This document shows, in pieces, positions 14,652 through 16,798 of a DNA stretch of 16,798 bases. The notes below the pieces were generated by a model that saw only the letters and a list, made by a program, of their open reading frames with translations, ran no database searches and had not been told where the DNA came from. Position 1 is the first letter of the stretch; the number at the start of each line of letters is the position of its first letter. This stretch comes from Psychrobacter sp. UBA5136 (lineage in GTDB: Bacteria; Pseudomonadota; Gammaproteobacteria; Pseudomonadales; Moraxellaceae), in contig NZ_DHYG01000018.1 in assembly GCF_002414005.1 (NCBI RefSeq), positions 1 through 16,798 on the forward strand, written 5' to 3'. The position numbers and the translations under genes are program-made.

Positions 14652-15656
14652 TTATTCTTCATCCATAATATCATCATCGACATCCATACTGAATTCTTCG
14701 GCATGGACGTTCCAGTGCAACTTGGTTCGGCAGGCTTCGTAAAAGTCAAATCCTGGTGGATGTAGCAAAGTGAGCTTATCAGGATGTTTGCGAATATAAA
14801 GGCGTTGCTCTTGGTCAAGCGCGATGCTTGGCTTACCATCAGCGCTGACTTGCGGCTGGGTGCGGTTGTCCTCGTGAATACGGATACAAATCTCGCTGGT
14901 GCCGCTGACCACAATCGGACGACTGGACAACGTGTGCGGATGCATTGGCACCAAACAGATGGCATCCATACTCGGATGAATAATCGGACCGCCACCTGAA
15001 AGTGCATAAGCCGTCGAACCCGTCGGCGTCGCGACAATAAGACCATCGCTATGCTGACGATAAACATCGTGACCATCAATTTTCATCTGAAAATCAATCA
15101 TATGCACCGACTTACCGGCATGCAGCACCACATCGTTGAGCGCCATATCTTCGTGGATAATCTTACGACCCTCACGAATCTCCATGGTGAGTAAAAACCT
15201 ATGATCTAGCTGATAATCGCCCATCAATACTTGGCGTAACTTAAAGGCGGCTTCATCAGGCTTAACATCGGCCAAAAAGCCCAAACGACCACGGTTGACC
15301 CCTAAGACTGGCACCCGATAGCGCGCCAAGGCCTCGGCGGCATGCAGTATCGAACCATCACCACCCACTACGATGACTAAGTCACAAATCTCCCCTATTA
15401 AGCTACGTTTGACGATTTTGACTTTTTCAATTTCGGTGAGGTTTAAAGTGGGTAAATTGGCCGTTTGCAAATCCATAATCAAGGTGAGATTCATCTCATT
15501 GATGGTTTTGGCAATTTGCACCAAACTTCGGGTCACGCTACGTTTTCCGGCACGGCCCATCAGACCAATACGCCTAAACGCTGGGTTTTTGATAGCGTGA
15601 AACAGCTCTGATTCATGTAAGTGCGGCAATCGTGCGGACTGCGCTGAGTTTTCCAT
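14652..15656 (-). CDS. nadK: NAD kinase
   Basis: NadK phosphorylates NAD to NADP with ATP (or polyphosphate) in the cytoplasm. Counted from the chosen start (334 residues), GGDG lies at 98-101 with the catalytic Asp, followed by LGVNRGRLGFLAD, then ALNDVVLH, and DGLIVATPTGSTAYALSGGGP, which is the diagnostic NAD-binding signature. Three in-frame starts are possible: TTG at 15686, ATG at 15671 and ATG at 15656. None has a strong ribosome-binding site, and I chose 15656 (GAG about 7-10 bp upstream) because conserved sequence begins some residues later. The protein is somewhat longer than E. coli NadK (292 residues), owing to an N-terminal segment and an acidic C-terminal tail (SMDVDDDIMDEE). 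Confidence 0.93.
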   Translation of the reverse strand: MENSAQSARLPHLHESELFHAIKNPAFRRIGLMGRAGKRSVTRSLVQIAKTINEMNLTLIMDLQTANLPTLNLTEIEKVKIVKRSLIGEICDLVIVVGGDGSILHAAEALARYRVPVLGVNRGRLGFLADVKPDEAAFKLRQVLMGDYQLDHRFLLTMEIREGRKIIHEDMALNDVVLHAGKSVHMIDFQMKIDGHDVYRQHSDGLIVATPTGSTAYALSGGGPIIHPSMDAICLVPMHPHTLSSRPIVVSGTSEICIRIHEDNRTQPQVSADGKPSIALDQEQRLYIRKHPDKLTLLHPPGFDFYEACRTKLHWNVHAEEFSMDVDDDIMDEE

Positions 15657-15811
15657 AAAACGACTCGGCATAACGATAAAGTACAATGCAATGATAACGA
15701 GAAATAAGTACTTAGACTAGCATGTTTATCAATTTTCGTTGTTAACTGTCGTAATCGGCCCCATATCATCTTTATCATACGCCGCGTTTAGGCGTGTTTG
15801 CTAGCTATTTA

Positions 15812-15850
15812 CTATCGCTACTTATTATCGTTACTTACTATCGCTGTAAT
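15812..15850. repeat. Three tandem 13-bp repeats
   Basis: The units are CTATCGCTACTTA, TTATCGTTACTTA and CTATCGCTGTAAT, head to tail without gaps. The first two differ at two positions and the third has diverged at its end. They lie about 70 bp upstream of the -35 box of the next gene and contain no gene. Confidence 0.65.
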
Positions 15851-15920
15851 CTCTTTACTCACTGGTTAATAAATGTCTTAATAGCCACGTGATGCCTTGC
15901 ATGCGCTCACGTAAACACAG

Positions 15921-15948
15921 TTGACAATAATGGCGGTTTTGCTAAAGT
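15921..15948 (+). promoter_or_regulatory. Promoter of the Bax-inhibitor-family gene
   Basis: A perfect -35 box TTGACA (15921-15926) and a -10 box TAAAGT (15943-15948) are spaced by 16 bp, ending 42 bp before the start codon. Confidence 0.7.
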
Positions 15949-15990
15949 AGCTGGCATCTCAGTTATTTATATTTTATTAAGGACAATTTT

Positions 15991-16710
15991 ATGGCCAATC
16001 CTATTGTCAGTCGCGCAGAGCTTGCTGTCGGCGGTGCGCCGATGACGGTGAAGGGCGTGATTCAAAAAACCAGTTTATTGCTTGGATTGTCAGCGATTAC
16101 GGGTATTGGATTTTTCTTTTATGCGTTGATGGCAGGTTTATCACAAGGTTTTATCAGCATGGCGGCGTTTGGTAGTATGTTTGCTGCCTTTGGTCTTGCC
16201 ATTTTTATCACCTTTAAACCGCAAAAAGCCAAAACCTTTGCGGTACCTTATGCGTTATTAGAAGGTATCTTTTTAGGCGGTATCTCGCTATTTTTTATGC
16301 GTATGTATCCAAGTGTGCCATTAACCGCACTTTGCGCCACTTTTGTGACGGCTGCCGTTATGCTCGGACTTTATCGTTCAGGAATCGTTAAGGTTAATGA
16401 CAAATTTCGCTCAATCATGATGTCTGCCATCTTTGCGATCATGATTTTGTACTTAATCCAATGGGGTTTTGTCCTCTTTGGCTCAAGCCTGCCATTTTTA
16501 TTTGATGGTGGTATGGTGGCTATCGGCTTTAGCTTGTTTGTGGTGGTTATTGCCTCATTTAGTTTATTGCTTGATTTTGATAATATCGATCGCGGCGTAG
16601 CGATGGGCATATCAGAAGACTACGAATGGTTATTTAGTATCGGAATTCTTGCAACGCTGGTGTGGATGTATATCGAATTTATGCGTTTACTAAGCTACCT
16701 ACAAGACTGA
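15991..16710 (+). CDS. Bax inhibitor-1/YccA-family membrane protein
   Basis: This 239-residue integral inner-membrane protein has seven predicted helices (about 27-49, 55-75, 84-104, 109-128, 141-164, 173-195, 212-234), the topology of the BI-1/TMBIM/YccA family. A short cytoplasmic N-terminus carries NPIVSRAELA. Between helices 6 and 7 are acidic residues in LLLDFDNIDRG and ISEDYEWLFSIG, resembling the di-aspartyl pH/calcium sensor region of the family. Family members include calcium-leak channels and FtsH modulators; which role applies here is unknown. The start is supported by AAGGA 7 bp upstream. The gene is probably monocistronic, from the promoter at 15921. No terminator is visible before the mobile-element end at 16761. 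Confidence 0.88.
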   Translation: MANPIVSRAELAVGGAPMTVKGVIQKTSLLLGLSAITGIGFFFYALMAGLSQGFISMAAFGSMFAAFGLAIFITFKPQKAKTFAVPYALLEGIFLGGISLFFMRMYPSVPLTALCATFVTAAVMLGLYRSGIVKVNDKFRSIMMSAIFAIMILYLIQWGFVLFGSSLPFLFDGGMVAIGFSLFVVVIASFSLLLDFDNIDRGVAMGISEDYEWLFSIGILATLVWMYIEFMRLLSYLQD

Positions 16711-16760
16711 TCTAAAAACGTCTTAATCATCATGTAAAATAGAAAACCGCCCTTTATAAA

Positions 16761-16798
16761 TGAACTGACCCCCGAAACTTGGACGGTTTAAGTTTATA
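16761..16798. mobile_element. Probable IS3-family element end, partial
   Basis: The sequence TGAACTGACCCCC, then GAAACTTGGACGG, resembles the terminal inverted repeat of IS150-group IS3-family elements (typically TGTACTGACCCC, then AAAGTTGGACA). It begins with TG and points into the element to the right, but only 38 bp are present before the window ends, so no transposase can be seen. It could also be a lone end or a short non-autonomous derivative. Confidence 0.6.

Larger units (their letters stand above)
15657..15990. other. nadK / Bax-inhibitor divergent intergenic region
   Basis: This 334-bp gap between divergent genes holds a triple 13-bp repeat (15812-15850) and a good plus-strand promoter (15921-15948). 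A promoter for nadK must lie on the minus strand, but I see no convincing box pair. No gene is seen. Confidence 0.55.

Noticed and set aside
15812..15850. CRISPR array
   Set aside because: The repeats are 13 bp, directly adjacent without spacers, and there are no cas genes.
1..16798. A novel defence or other multi-gene system
   Set aside because: Every sizeable reading frame belongs to a familiar housekeeping or widespread family, and no cluster of unknown genes is present.

Overview
The window looks like chromosomal housekeeping DNA from a gammaproteobacterium of the Moraxellaceae, most likely Psychrobacter. This rests on protein character, the tmRNA tag (A)ANDETYALAA, the alaS-lysC-csrA order shared with pseudomonads and relatives, and moderately AT-rich intergenic DNA with short palindromes. 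The species assignment is inference; no search was run.

Layout. Positions 1-400 hold a decayed transposase fragment (IS5-like), immediately beyond the 3' end of the tmRNA gene ssrA (456-814, minus). Next on the minus strand come an alpha/beta-hydrolase (carboxylesterase/phospholipase family), aroC and prmB; prmB and aroC probably form an operon. A divergent intergenic region with two dyads leads to a plus-strand L,D-transpeptidase with an N-terminal signal peptide. A small two-helix membrane protein (minus) and a DUF389 membrane protein with a long acidic N-terminal tail (plus) follow. Then comes the plus-strand series alaS, lysC, csrA and a HopJ-family gene. A bidirectional terminator separates these from a DUF1315 (YeaC-like) gene and nadK on the minus strand. 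The last gene is a seven-helix Bax inhibitor-1/YccA-family protein (plus). At 16761 the sequence changes into what looks like the terminal inverted repeat of an IS3-family element, so recognisable mobile DNA flanks the block on both sides.

Functional links. AlaS charges tRNA-Ala and also the tmRNA encoded at the left end, whose acceptor stem keeps the G3-U70 alanine identity pair. PrmB methylates ribosomal protein L3, AroC makes chorismate, LysC starts the aspartate-family amino acids that supply diaminopimelate to peptidoglycan, and the L,D-transpeptidase acts on that wall. CsrA is a global post-transcriptional regulator and NadK makes NADP.

I found no clear undescribed multi-gene system. 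The most useful observations are an internal ribosome-binding site and start in lysC that should yield a separate beta subunit, a palindrome over the probable alaS promoter, perfect dyads upstream of the L,D-transpeptidase and after alaS, a hairpin-rich lysC-csrA spacer, a 13-bp triple repeat upstream of the Bax-inhibitor gene, and the mobile-element boundaries.
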